A DNA stretch of 64,000 bases from a bacterium Scap17. GTDB lineage: Bacteria; Pseudomonadota; Gammaproteobacteria; Pseudomonadales; Halomonadaceae. The notes under the pieces were generated by a model that saw nothing but the letters and a program-made list of their open reading frames with translations, was not told the DNA's origin and ran no database searches. The first letter of the stretch is position 1; the number at the start of each line of letters is the position of its first letter. The stretch is taken from NCBI GenBank assembly GCA_013376735.1, contig VINJ01000001.1:1984001-2048000 (forward strand). Direction: 5' to 3'. Shown piece after piece: positions 35,655 to 44,089 of the stretch. The translations under genes were made by a program, and so were the position numbers.

Positions 35655-36087
35655 TGCGCCTTGTTGGTGCATGGGCTCATTTGATAGGCGTGTGCGGGGG
35701 GTGTTCAAGGGCGCGTGCACGCCAGGCGGTTCTCGGCCACACGCAATGCGTCAGGGGATGGAGAGCAATAGACCAATAACAACATGCAATGTCGTGATTC
35801 AGGGAGGTACCAGCAAGAAGCGTCAAGAGCATACCACCTTGGTCGTATAAACGTCTGTTCGTGTTTGAGCGCTTATCAATAAAACTGTATTGTGATTACA
35901 AATATAAGAATCCTTTATGGATAATGGCGCAGGGGATGACACAGTATTCTGTCAGCAGGTCGGCAAGCGCAGCTTGCGGCCAGATTGCGCGATGTCAGCG
36001 GCAGGGTGAGCCATTCTCCCTGCCGGATTGAGTGCGTAATGGACAGAATCCGTGAATATTTCCTGCCCGCTGACGACAGGAAAGCCA
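35655..36087. other. Upstream region of the glycine betaine ABC operon
   Basis: About 430 bases without a gene. The middle (35800-35930) is AT-rich and likely carries the promoter. A hairpin GGCAGGG...CTCCCTGCC (36001-36025) lies about 60 bases before the start codon. I could not assign -35/-10 boxes with confidence. Confidence 0.35.
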
Positions 36088-37296
36088 ATGACTGACACTC
36101 GCGACGTGAAGATTCGAGTGCGCAATCTGAGCAAGGTGTTCGGCAATCAGCCCGACAAGGCACTCAAATTGCGTGATGAGGGCATGAAGCGCCCTGAGAT
36201 TCTCGAGAAGACTGGCCAGACGTTGGGGCTTTCCAACGTGGAATTTGATGTGATGGAAGGCGAGTTGCTGGTCATCATGGGGCTGTCCGGTTCCGGGAAA
36301 TCGACCCTGATCCGCTGCCTGAACCGGTTGATCGAGCCGACGGAGGGCGAGATCCTCATCGATGGCGATGATGTCGCCAAGCTGGATGACAAGTCGCTGT
36401 TGCGCTGTCGCCGCAAGCATTTCTCGATGGTGTTCCAGAATTTCGCGCTCTTTCCGCATCGCACTGTGCAGCAGAACGCCGAATTCGGCCTCGAGGTGCG
36501 CGGTGAGGACAAGACGGTCTGTTATCAGCGTGGGCGCGATGCGCTCAAGCAGGTAGGGCTGGAAGGGTGGGAAGATGCCTATCCCAGCCAGCTCTCGGGT
36601 GGCATGCAGCAACGGGTCGGCCTGGCACGCGCCCTGGCCAACGACTCAAGCGTTCTGCTGATGGACGAAGCCTTTTCGGCGCTTGATCCTCTGATTCGCA
36701 AGGACATGCAGCAGGAGTTGCTGGCGCTGCAGCACAAGATGAAGAAGACCACCATCTTCATCACCCACGACCTCGATGAAGCTCTGTCCATCGGCGACCG
36801 CATCATCCTGCTCAAGGATGGCGAGATCGTGCAGATCGGCTCCCCCGAAAGCATCCTCACTTCCCCGGCCAATGATTATGTGGCGCGCTTCGTCGAAGGC
36901 GTCGACATGTCGCGTATCCTCACTGCGCGCTCGGCGATGACCGATGTGCGGGCCACCGCACGTGATGACGATGGCCCGCGCACGGCGCTGCGCAAGATGG
37001 GCGACAACGGCCTCGACAGCCTGTTCGTGGTCCGTCGTGATCGCACCGTGCTCGGGATCATCACCGCCGAGGATACCGAACGTGCCGTGCGCGAGAATCT
37101 TACCGATCTCTCGAGCATCATCCACTCCGATTGCTGTCAGGTCTCGCCGGAAGAACCGCTGCACAACCTGTTCGCGATGTTTGCCGGTCATCACCATCCG
37201 CTGGCGGTGGTCGATGAGCAATCCCGCCTGTTGGGCGTGGTGATCAAAGGGTCCGTACTCGCGGAACTGGCGGAAGCAGGGGAGGCACACGCATGA
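36088..37296 (+). CDS. proV: Glycine betaine/proline ABC transporter ATP-binding protein
   Basis: ATPase of an osmoprotectant importer, 402 residues from an ATG preceded by AGGAAA. ABC motifs: Walker A GLSGSGKST (near 65), signature LSGGMQQRVGLARAL, Walker B VLLMDEAFSALDP, and the switch ITHD. A C-terminal tandem CBS part (about 280-395) fits ProV/OpuAA, where it senses ionic strength. The characteristic N-terminal helix (KALKLRDEGMKRPEILEKTG) of this subfamily is present. The stop overlaps the permease start (ATGA). Osmotic induction is expected from family knowledge. Confidence 0.95.
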   Translation: MTDTRDVKIRVRNLSKVFGNQPDKALKLRDEGMKRPEILEKTGQTLGLSNVEFDVMEGELLVIMGLSGSGKSTLIRCLNRLIEPTEGEILIDGDDVAKLDDKSLLRCRRKHFSMVFQNFALFPHRTVQQNAEFGLEVRGEDKTVCYQRGRDALKQVGLEGWEDAYPSQLSGGMQQRVGLARALANDSSVLLMDEAFSALDPLIRKDMQQELLALQHKMKKTTIFITHDLDEALSIGDRIILLKDGEIVQIGSPESILTSPANDYVARFVEGVDMSRILTARSAMTDVRATARDDDGPRTALRKMGDNGLDSLFVVRRDRTVLGIITAEDTERAVRENLTDLSSIIHSDCCQVSPEEPLHNLFAMFAGHHHPLAVVDEQSRLLGVVIKGSVLAELAEAGEAHA

Positions 37297-38150
37297 GCGA
37301 CGCAACCGGTTTTACCATCCCGAAGATAGAGCTGGGTGACTGGATCGAGACGGGGCTGGATTACCTGACGACCAACTACTCAGGCATCACCCGCGGTATC
37401 TCCAAGTTCACCGAGACCGGCATCGACGTCCTGAACAATGCACTGATGTGGCTGCCCGAGTGGGCGCTGATCGCCCTGGTCGCGCTGCTGTGCTGGCGGC
37501 TGGCCGGCCCGCGACTGGCGATCGGCTCGATACTCGGGCTTGGGTTGATCTGGAATCTGGACCTGTGGGACCCGATGATCGAATCGCTGACCCTGGTGGT
37601 GATCGCCACCCTGGTCGCCGTGGTCATCGCGGTACCGCTGGGGATACTGGCGGCACTCTCGGACCGTTTCTACAAGGTCATCATGCCGGTGCTGGACTTC
37701 ATGCAGACCATGCCGGCTTTCGTCTACCTGATTCCGGCAATCCCCTTCTTCGGTATCGGCTCGGTCTCCGCCATCTTCGCCACCGTGATCTTCTCGATGC
37801 CGCCGGCGATTCGCTTCACCACGCTGGGCATTCGGCAGGTGCCCAATGACCTGATCGAAGCGGCCGATGCCTTCGGGGCCACCCGCAGCCAGAAGCTCTT
37901 CAAGCTGCAGCTGCCGCTTTCCCTGCCCACCGTGATGGCCGGCATCAACCAGACCATCATGCTGGCACTGTCGATGGTGGTGATCGCGGCCATGATCGGC
38001 GCCGATGGCCTGGGGAATGAGGTCTGGAAAGCCATCCAGCGCCTGCGTCCGGGAGATGGTTTCGAAGCGGGCATCGCGGTGGTCATCCTGGCCATGCTGC
38101 TCGACCGCCTGACCCAGACCTTCAGCAAGGAAAAGAAGCCCCGTTCATGA
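37293..38150 (+). CDS. proW: Glycine betaine/proline ABC transporter permease
   Basis: A 285-residue inner-membrane permease with about six to seven membrane segments. The BPD-type EAA loop is recognisable as EAADAFGATRSQKLFKLQLP near residue 190. The N-terminal soluble stretch (IPKIELGDWIETGLDYLTTN) is typical of ProW/OpuAB. It overlaps the ATPase gene by four bases and is followed, after 152 bases, by the binding-protein gene of the same system. Confidence 0.95.
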   Translation: MSDATGFTIPKIELGDWIETGLDYLTTNYSGITRGISKFTETGIDVLNNALMWLPEWALIALVALLCWRLAGPRLAIGSILGLGLIWNLDLWDPMIESLTLVVIATLVAVVIAVPLGILAALSDRFYKVIMPVLDFMQTMPAFVYLIPAIPFFGIGSVSAIFATVIFSMPPAIRFTTLGIRQVPNDLIEAADAFGATRSQKLFKLQLPLSLPTVMAGINQTIMLALSMVVIAAMIGADGLGNEVWKAIQRLRPGDGFEAGIAVVILAMLLDRLTQTFSKEKKPRS

Positions 38151-38164
38151 GGGGATTCACCAGT

Positions 38165-38197
38165 GGCCTCCGTGCGCTTTGTGGCTATGCGGAGGCC
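38165..38197 (+). other. Hairpin between permease and binding-protein genes
   Basis: GGCCTCCG (38165-38172) pairs with CGGAGGCC (38190-38197) 14 bases after the permease stop. No T run follows. It may protect upstream mRNA or partly stop transcription so that binding protein and membrane parts are made in different amounts (inference). Confidence 0.5.
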
Positions 38198-38302
38198 GCT
38201 TCGAGCACTTCCATACCCGACTCAACGTTTGGCCGTCGGCACGCGTTTTTCGACAGATGTGCTTCGATAGACAATGAGTAAATTCGAATGAAGGGGAAAA
38301 TG

Positions 38303-39223
38303 ATGAACAAGCAAGATGCCTCCCGCACTACCTTGAACGTCACCGCGAAGATGAATGCCGCCACCAAGGCATTGCTGCTCGGCGCTGTCATGTCCTCCTC
38401 ACTGGCCGGGGCGAGCGCCGTGTATGCCGCCGGTGACAAGGGCGATGTGACGCTGGCCTACGTCGAATGGTCCTCTGAAGTCGCCTCCACCAATGTGGTC
38501 AAGGCGGTGCTCGAATCGCAGGGCTACAACGTCGAACTCAAGGCGCTGTCTGCGGCGGCGATGTTCCAGGCGGTCGCCTTCGGCGATGCCGATGGCATGG
38601 TCGGTGCGTGGCTCCCCACCACCCACGAAGACTACATGGCCCAGATCGCCGACAAGGTCGACGACCTGGGCGTCAATCTCGAAGGCACCAAGCTGGGGCT
38701 GGTCGTGCCGTCCTACAGCAAGCTCGAGACCATCGACGACATCAAGACCCACGGCGATGACATCGATGAGCGCATCATCGGCATCGAGCCGGGCGCAGGT
38801 CTGACGCGTCTGACCGAGCAGGTGCTTGAGGACTACGCTCTCGAGGACATCGATCTGACCACCGGCAGCGGCGCGACCATGACCGCCGCGCTGAGCAATG
38901 CGATCAAGGGGGAGCGTGAGATCGTCGTCACTGGCTGGACGCCGCATTGGATGTTCGCCCGCTGGGACCTCAAGTACCTGGATGACCCGAAGGGCGTCTA
39001 CGGCGGTGCCGAGGAGATTCACACCCTGGCGCGCAAGGGACTTGAGGAAGACATGCCGGAGGTCTACGCAATTCTCGACAACTTCGCCTGGACCCCGGCT
39101 GACATGGGCGAAGTGATGCTCAACAACCAGGAAGATGACGCCGACCCCTACGAAACCGCCAAGGCATGGGTGGAAAGCCATCAGGATATCGTCAAGGAAT
39201 GGCTGCCGGCCGCGGCTGAGTGA
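38303..39223 (+). CDS. proX: Glycine betaine-binding periplasmic protein
   Basis: A 306-residue substrate-binding protein of the OpuAC family that delivers betaine to the permease. An N-terminal signal peptide ends near VYAAGDKGD. Aromatic residues of the kind that form the betaine cage are present (AYVEWSSEVAS, GAWLPTTHEDY, VTGWTPHWMFARWDLKYL). AAGGGG stands six bases before the chosen ATG; another ATG three bases earlier is too close to it. The long signal region (about 42 residues) is unusual but its core is clear. Confidence 0.93.
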   Translation: MNKQDASRTTLNVTAKMNAATKALLLGAVMSSSLAGASAVYAAGDKGDVTLAYVEWSSEVASTNVVKAVLESQGYNVELKALSAAAMFQAVAFGDADGMVGAWLPTTHEDYMAQIADKVDDLGVNLEGTKLGLVVPSYSKLETIDDIKTHGDDIDERIIGIEPGAGLTRLTEQVLEDYALEDIDLTTGSGATMTAALSNAIKGEREIVVTGWTPHWMFARWDLKYLDDPKGVYGGAEEIHTLARKGLEEDMPEVYAILDNFAWTPADMGEVMLNNQEDDADPYETAKAWVESHQDIVKEWLPAAAE

Positions 39224-39257
39224 TGCCTGACGCATGACTCACTGAGTCATGAATGAC

Positions 39258-39293
39258 GAAACGCCCCCGCAGGGTCTCCTGTGGGGGCGTTTC
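39258..39293. terminator. Intrinsic terminator after the betaine ABC operon
   Basis: GAAACGCCCCCGCAGG pairs with CCTGTGGGGGCGTTTC (one G-T pair) across a four-base loop. It is followed by GTTGTG and flanked by a short palindrome TGACTCACTGAGTCA upstream. It lies between convergent proX and rluA. Confidence 0.85.
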
Positions 39294-39348
39294 GTTGTGT
39301 GCCTGCAAGGACGCGTCACTCACACGAGGCGGGCTCAGCCTGAATTGA

Positions 39349-39406
39349 TCAGATCGGATGGGATCAGAACGGACTGGCTCAGAAAGGACGGGTTCAGAAA
39401 GGACAA
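39349..39406 (-). repeat. 15-bp tandem repeats across and beyond the rluA stop codon
   Basis: On the minus strand the units CGTCCTTTCTGAACC, CGTCCTTTCTGAGCC and AGTCCGTTCTGATCC, plus degenerate flanks, place in-frame TGA codons at (plus) 39394-39396 (the real stop), 39379-39381, 39364-39366 and 39349-39351. Each copy repeats the gene's last codons and stop. Confidence 0.9.
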
Positions 39407-40065
39407 GGACTGCGCACTTCCATTCGCTCACCGCTCACCGGATGGTCGAAGCTGATCATCTCGGCATGCAACATCAGGCGCTCGGCCATGAAGAAGGCCT
39501 CATCCGTCGCATAGAGATCGCAGCCCAGGATCGGGTGGCCGATCTGCTGGCTATGGATGCGCAACTGATGCGTGCGGCCTGACACCGGCGTGAACTCGAC
39601 GCGCGTGCGCGCCGGGTTCTCCAGACGTTCGATGACGCGGAAATCACTGATGGCCGCCTTGCCTGTCTCGTAACAGATCTTTTGCAGTGGGAACTGGTCG
39701 ACGTCCTTGGCGATGGGCAGCGAGATGCGCCCGCTGTCTTCCTGGAGATGGCCATGCAGGATCGCGGTGTAGGACTTGCCGATGTTGCGGTCCTGAAACT
39801 GGCGCGTCAGGTTGCCGTTGGCCGGCTTGTTGAGCGCGACCAGCATGATGCCGGAGGTGCCGAAATCCAGCCGATGCAGCAGCTTGGCGCTGGGGTATTC
39901 CTTGACCAGGCGATGATGCAGCGAATCCAGATTGAGCGGATGCTTGCCGGAAAGGCTGAGCAGGCCACTGGGCTTGTGGATCAGCAGAATATCATCGTCG
40001 GCGTACAGCACCGCGTAGGTTTCGTGGCAGACGGGAACGATGAACGGGTCGGCTTGTGGCTGCAT
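39394..40065 (-). CDS. rluA: RluA-family pseudouridine synthase
   Basis: Isomerises uridines in 23S rRNA (and tRNA for the dual-specific RluA). The 223-residue protein aligns by eye with E. coli RluA along its length: LIHKPSGLLSLSGK, the catalytic Asp in LHRLDFGTSGIML (near residue 68), QKICYETGKAA, PVSGRTHQLRIH and LLHAEM-like MLHAEMISFDHPV. There is no S4 domain, which supports RluA over RluC/RluD. Single gene, with a repeat-rich 3' end. Confidence 0.9.
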   Translation of the reverse strand: MQPQADPFIVPVCHETYAVLYADDDILLIHKPSGLLSLSGKHPLNLDSLHHRLVKEYPSAKLLHRLDFGTSGIMLVALNKPANGNLTRQFQDRNIGKSYTAILHGHLQEDSGRISLPIAKDVDQFPLQKICYETGKAAISDFRVIERLENPARTRVEFTPVSGRTHQLRIHSQQIGHPILGCDLYATDEAFFMAERLMLHAEMISFDHPVSGERMEVRSPCPF

Positions 40066-40120
40066 AGGGGCTCGTCAGTGACATCAAGGAGGGCGGGGCG
40101 AAATGGCAAGTGAGGTAATT

Positions 40121-40156
40121 GCTGGCGTGCTCTAGAGCGCTGGCGCGGTCTAAAGC
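40121..40156 (-). repeat. 18-bp tandem duplication of the stop region of the unknown gene
   Basis: Plus-strand GCTGGCGTGCTCTAGAGC (40121-40138) and GCTGGCGCGGTCTAAAGC (40139-40156) match at 15 of 18 positions. The second contains the stop (TAG, complement of 40150-40152); the first gives another in-frame TAG (40132-40134). Confidence 0.75.
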
Positions 40157-40677
40157 ACGATATCCTGCCAGTGATACTCATACTCATCGTCCTCACCATC
40201 CTCAGGCGCACGACCGATGAAGAGACTGGCAGTGAATGCGCGCACGAAGATCACCTGGCTGCCATCCAGTGCGGTCAGCACCTCACCCTTCTTGAGCTTC
40301 TTGATCTTGCGCTTGCGTGCTGCGGCAGCATCACGCGCCGCGCGGGTGTCGGTGCGCCACTGGGCGGCAATCTCACCGGGCGCTGTCGACTGTTCGAGCA
40401 GTTCTTGTGGGCATTGCAGCGGAATGTCTGGCGTGCCCTCGTCACGGATATGGTATTCCCAGCGGCTGGGATCCCCATTCTTGGGGGCCTGCATCAGGTG
40501 CTGGCGAATGAAGGTATGGCCGTGAGGGTGCTCCAGCACGGTATACAGCACATTGCCGACCACGGCGTGATCGACCAGCGAGATGCCATGCCTATCGGAC
40601 GGGGTGTAGCCGGCCAGCAGACGGTCTACCAGTGTCTGACGTGCCACCTTGGGGGTGCCGCTGTCATCCCAGGCCAT
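40150..40677 (-). CDS. Protein of unknown function
   Basis: I do not recognise this gene. Started at MAWDDSGTPK, where GGAGG stands four bases upstream, it encodes 175 residues. Visible are LVDHAVVGNVLYTVLEHPHG (near 35), WEYHIRDEGTPDIPLQCPQE (near 70), a basic Ala/Arg/Lys-rich helix (AARDAAAARKRKIKKLKKGE) and an acidic, aromatic C-terminus (EDDEYEYHWQDIVL). No signal peptide or membrane segment. The frame continues upstream to 40974 but that part lacks a ribosome site and looks non-coding. The pattern recalls small phage-associated DUF proteins, but I make no assignment. Confidence 0.65.
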   Translation of the reverse strand: MAWDDSGTPKVARQTLVDRLLAGYTPSDRHGISLVDHAVVGNVLYTVLEHPHGHTFIRQHLMQAPKNGDPSRWEYHIRDEGTPDIPLQCPQELLEQSTAPGEIAAQWRTDTRAARDAAAARKRKIKKLKKGEVLTALDGSQVIFVRAFTASLFIGRAPEDGEDDEYEYHWQDIVL

Positions 40678-40989
40678 GAAGCCTCCAATCTGAGCGTGTC
40701 TGGCATCGCAGGCCATGTCGGGGGCACCGGTGAAGCGCAGGCCGACTGGCGTTCGAGAGGCCGAAAGGGCGGCCATTGTCCGGCTTGTGCCCGGCGAGGG
40801 CAAGCCGCTGACCGCGCGAATCTGCACCTGCGGGGTCTCAAGGTTAGCGCAAGCGATAACACAAGCGGCACCCCGGACGGCGCCCGCACAGTAACCCGAA
40901 CAGCAACGCAAGAGGCCCCACATGAGCGGAGCCTCGAAAAGAGCGCTGTGTTGGCGCAGAGTGGCTATCGGCATGGACTGGCTAGCGGG
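40678..40989. other. Stretch between pdxH and the unknown gene
   Basis: 312 bases with no gene I can support. An open frame spans it but is Cys/Arg/Ala-rich and has no plausible start. It should hold the promoter of the unknown gene. Confidence 0.4.
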
Positions 40990-41640
40990 TCAGGGCGCCA
41001 GCAGTTGCTTGTGCCATTCGCCGTCTTCGGTGTCCAGGCGCTGGTAGCGCACGCGATCGTGCAGGCGCGAGGGCTGACCCTGCCAGAATTCGATCATCTC
41101 CGGTACCACGCGGTAGCCGCCCCAATGCTCCGGACGCGGTACCTCGGTGGTGGCATAGACCTGCTCGAAGCGACCCTGACGCTCGCTGAGCCACTCGCGA
41201 TCGGGAATCTCGACACTCTGCTGCGAGACCCAGGCGCCCAGCTGGCTTTCCTTGGGACGTGAGGCGAAGTAACGGTCGGAGAGTTCATCCGCGACCTTCT
41301 CGACGCTGCCTTCGATACGTACCTGACGCTGCATTGCCGGCCACCAGAAGGTCAGTGCGGCGAAGGGAACATTGGCCAGCTCGCTGCCCTTGTGACTCTG
41401 ATAGTTGGTATAGAAGATGAAACCCTCACTGTCGCAGCCCTTGAGCAGCACGATGCGTGCATGCGGCTTGCCCTGGCTGTCGACGGTGGAGAGCGTCATG
41501 ACATTGGCGTCGTTGTCATCGGCGGACAGGGCGCTGGTCAACCACTCCTGAAACAGCTCGAAGGGCTCCAGCGGTGTGTTCGCAAGGCTCAGGCCATCAC
41601 CGGAATAGGTTCTGCGCACATCGGCGATATCGCGGTTCAT
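40990..41640 (-). CDS. pdxH: Pyridoxamine/pyridoxine 5'-phosphate oxidase
   Basis: FMN enzyme that makes pyridoxal 5'-phosphate from PNP or PMP in the cytoplasm. With the ATG at 41640 (AAGGGAG upstream) it has 216 residues, the normal length. Family marks: MTLSTVDSQGKPHARIVLLK, GFIFYTNYQSHKGSEL for FMN/phosphate contacts, ASRPKESQLGAWVSQQS near residue 140, the WGGYRVVPEMIEFWQGQPSR block and the C-terminal LHDRVRYQR ending in LLAP. A longer in-frame extension upstream is not coding. Confidence 0.96.
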   Translation of the reverse strand: MNRDIADVRRTYSGDGLSLANTPLEPFELFQEWLTSALSADDNDANVMTLSTVDSQGKPHARIVLLKGCDSEGFIFYTNYQSHKGSELANVPFAALTFWWPAMQRQVRIEGSVEKVADELSDRYFASRPKESQLGAWVSQQSVEIPDREWLSERQGRFEQVYATTEVPRPEHWGGYRVVPEMIEFWQGQPSRLHDRVRYQRLDTEDGEWHKQLLAP

Positions 41641-41710
41641 GGTGGGCTCCCTTGATGAATTGCTCATGTAATGACATGACTGTGACCGCTCACGTGCTGG
41701 ATCGCAAGCC

Positions 41711-42085
41711 TCAGACACCACCCAGCTGCAGCCACGCCATGTAAAGCCCGGTACCGACGGCAATCGAGAGCAGCGCATTGCGTCGCCACAGATGCAGCCC
41801 CGCCACGCAGATGGCCGCGACCAGCATGCCGGCGCCCTCGGCGCTCTCAAGCCAACTCCGCCAGGCCGAGATGCGGTACACGGACTCTGACATGTCAGGC
41901 AGCTGCATGGCCGACAGCGAGACGATGATCAGCACGACCATGACGATGGCCGGCAGATAGCGGCCCATGTGCAGAATCAGCGGATGGGCCGAATGGCGGG
42001 ACAGGAACACGAAGGGCAACGCGCGCGTGGCGAAGGTCGCACCGGCTGACACGGCGATCAACAGCAAGGCCTGCAAGGTCGTCAT
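41711..42085 (-). CDS. azlD: AzlD-family small permease subunit
   Basis: A 124-residue membrane protein with about four hydrophobic segments and the family's FATRALPFVF and RYLPAIVMVVLIIVSL segments. AzlC and AzlD together export branched-chain amino acids or related compounds in characterised systems. It overlaps azlC by four bases. Confidence 0.9.
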   Translation of the reverse strand: MTTLQALLLIAVSAGATFATRALPFVFLSRHSAHPLILHMGRYLPAIVMVVLIIVSLSAMQLPDMSESVYRISAWRSWLESAEGAGMLVAAICVAGLHLWRRNALLSIAVGTGLYMAWLQLGGV

Positions 42086-42981
42086 GGGGTGGTGTGCTCC
42101 GGGGCTTGATTGTGCTCAGTCCGGCGCGCGCCAGACGTGTCTTGTGGGGGATGATCGTCACGCGGGGCAGGCGTGACGTGTGGCTGTTGTTTGCCACGTT
42201 TGCCACGCTGGTAATGATATTGCCCCAGCAGGAGCGCGCAGGCTGCCGCGATGCTGCCCAGCAACAGCTGGTCTTCCGGCAACAGCCACAGGCCCGCGAG
42301 CGTGACCAGCAGGCCGAGCATGAAGGGCCAGCGCTCGCGCAGGGCGAACCACTGTTCGATGCCCAGCACCACGAACAGTGCCGTCAACGCAAACTCGATG
42401 CCGCTGCTGTCAAAGCTGAGCTGTCCGGCTGCCAGACCCAGCAGTGTCCCCAGTACCCACCAGGATTGGTTGAGGAAAGTGATGCGCAACATCAGGCGTT
42501 GGTCATCACGGCGCGCCACAGGATCATCGCGCTCGCCGCTGCGCGGCAGGCTGGCCAGCAGCGAGTAGGTTTCATCGGTCAGCCCGAAGATGAGGTAGAG
42601 CTTGCCAAGGCCCGCCGCGCGGAAGCGCTCCAGCAGCGACAGGCCGTAGAAGAGGTGACGCGAATTGAGCAGTAGCGTGGCCACGCAGACCTCGGTAATG
42701 CCGGCTCCCGCACCGAGCAATGCCACCGCCAGAAACTGGCCGGCCCCGGCCAGAATGACCAGTGACATGAGAAGGCCCAGCCATGGACTCAACGGCAGCT
42801 GGGTGAACAGCACGCCGAAGGCAGCGCCCAGCGGGATATAGCCGAACATCACCGGCAAGGTCTGGTTGAGTGCCTGTTGCCATAGGTGGCGACCGCTGAC
42901 TGGCTGCCGGGGAGGCGAGCCCGCACCGGCGGTGTCGCCCCGGGAGGCGTGCGAGGTACTGGCCGGGGAAGGCGATGACAT
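42082..42981 (-). CDS. azlC: AzlC-family amino-acid exporter permease
   Basis: A 299-residue inner-membrane protein with about eight hydrophobic segments and AzlC marks: QALNQTLPVMFGYIPLGAAF, ILAGAGQFLAVALLGAGA, LLLNSRHLFYGLSLL and FGLTDETYSL. The start at MSSPSP has GGAA upstream; a longer frame has no support. The last 40 residues are a basic, His/Gln-rich cytoplasmic tail. Forms an operon with azlD. Substrate is unproven. Confidence 0.9.
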   Translation of the reverse strand: MSSPSPASTSHASRGDTAGAGSPPRQPVSGRHLWQQALNQTLPVMFGYIPLGAAFGVLFTQLPLSPWLGLLMSLVILAGAGQFLAVALLGAGAGITEVCVATLLLNSRHLFYGLSLLERFRAAGLGKLYLIFGLTDETYSLLASLPRSGERDDPVARRDDQRLMLRITFLNQSWWVLGTLLGLAAGQLSFDSSGIEFALTALFVVLGIEQWFALRERWPFMLGLLVTLAGLWLLPEDQLLLGSIAAACALLLGQYHYQRGKRGKQQPHVTPAPRDDHPPQDTSGARRTEHNQAPEHTTP

Positions 42982-43320
42982 GGCGAGAGTTCCATTCTGC
43001 GCAGGCGGGGTGAAGATGGGCGACACATGCAGGGGGCCTTCAAGAGGCCGAGTCCCCACAAGCTGCAGACAATCTACGCAGCATATAATGTCATCAAGTG
43101 TCAGGCGATGCTGCCAAGGTGGCAGCTGGCAGTGGAAAGTGCTGACTCAGCGCTTCATTACTGATATTTCACATGTCTCATGGCGGCAGAGCGGGTTGAT
43201 TGACCGTGGGTCGCCAGGTCACGGCCACCTATGCTGGCCTGTAGTCGCTCGTTGGCTGCCTATCGCTGCCTGACCACATGCCGTGCCATCAAAGGTTCAT
43301 TCGCTGAGGGAGTCATCACG
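42982..43320. promoter_or_regulatory. Divergent region between azlC and the cytochrome b gene
   Basis: About 340 bases without a gene. A perfect TATAAT (43084-43089) is present on the plus strand, but its -35 is weak. Promoters for both genes probably lie here. Confidence 0.35.
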
Positions 43321-44079
43321 ATGAGTTCGAACCGATCCCGCAAGGCCTCGTCTGATACGCCGCTTGCCGGTCCGGGCGAGCCTTCGCCGCTGCGCAGTGT
43401 CGTGATCTGGGGGCTGGCCATCCGGCTGTTCCACCTGCTGCTGATTTTGGCGATCATCGGCATGTGGTACACCGCCGAGGTGGGTGCAGGGCTCGATTTT
43501 CCGATGGTTTGGCACGCACGGCTGGGATATTGCGTGATCGGGCTGGTGGTATTTCGCCTCATCTGGGGGCTGGTGGGCAGCGGGCATGCTCGCTTCAGCC
43601 GCTTCGTGGCGTCACCGCGCACGACCTGGCGCTATGCCGGTGACTTTCTGGCGGGTCGCGCGCCATGCCATGCAGGCCATAACCCCTTGGGGGGCTGGAT
43701 GACGCTGACCATGTTGCTGGTGCTGGCGATTCAGGGATCGAGCGGGCTGTTTCTGACCGATGACCTGCTGTTCGAAGGGCCCCTGCATGACCGGGTCCCA
43801 GCGAGTGTCGCCGAGGGGCTGGCCTGGGTGCATCACACCAATATCACGCTGCTGTGGGGGCTGATCGCCCTGCATCTGATGGCTATCGTCTGGCACGGCC
43901 TGCGCGGTGAGTGGTTGATCTGGGCGATGGTGCATGGCCGCAAGCATTTCAGGCGCGATGAGTCGGTGGCAGACGAGGGTGAGCCAGTGCCACCTTCACG
44001 CCCACGCAGGTGGCTCGCGCTGGGGTTGGCGATCGGTATTGCCGTTCTGGTCATCTGGCAGGGGGCGCAGTTGCCGTAA
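43321..44079 (+). CDS. Cytochrome b561-type membrane protein
   Basis: A 252-residue inner-membrane diheme cytochrome b of the b561/Ni-Fe-hydrogenase-cytochrome-b superfamily. Four core membrane segments with candidate heme histidines in AIRLFHLLLI, VWHARLGYCV, VHHTNITLLW and IALHLMAIVWHG, plus a C-terminal hydrophobic segment (LALGLAIGIAVLVIWQGA). AGGGAG precedes the ATG. It is convergent with a cytochrome c' gene; such pairs occur as electron-transfer partners in other proteobacteria, so it probably reduces or oxidises that protein (inference). Confidence 0.9.
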   Translation: MSSNRSRKASSDTPLAGPGEPSPLRSVVIWGLAIRLFHLLLILAIIGMWYTAEVGAGLDFPMVWHARLGYCVIGLVVFRLIWGLVGSGHARFSRFVASPRTTWRYAGDFLAGRAPCHAGHNPLGGWMTLTMLLVLAIQGSSGLFLTDDLLFEGPLHDRVPASVAEGLAWVHHTNITLLWGLIALHLMAIVWHGLRGEWLIWAMVHGRKHFRRDESVADEGEPVPPSRPRRWLALGLAIGIAVLVIWQGAQLP

Positions 44080-44089
44080 GCTCTGCTTG

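Noticed and set aside
40678-40974. Upstream extension of the unknown gene to 274 residues
   Set aside because: Cys/Arg-rich composition, no ribosome site; GGAGG is found at the internal ATG.
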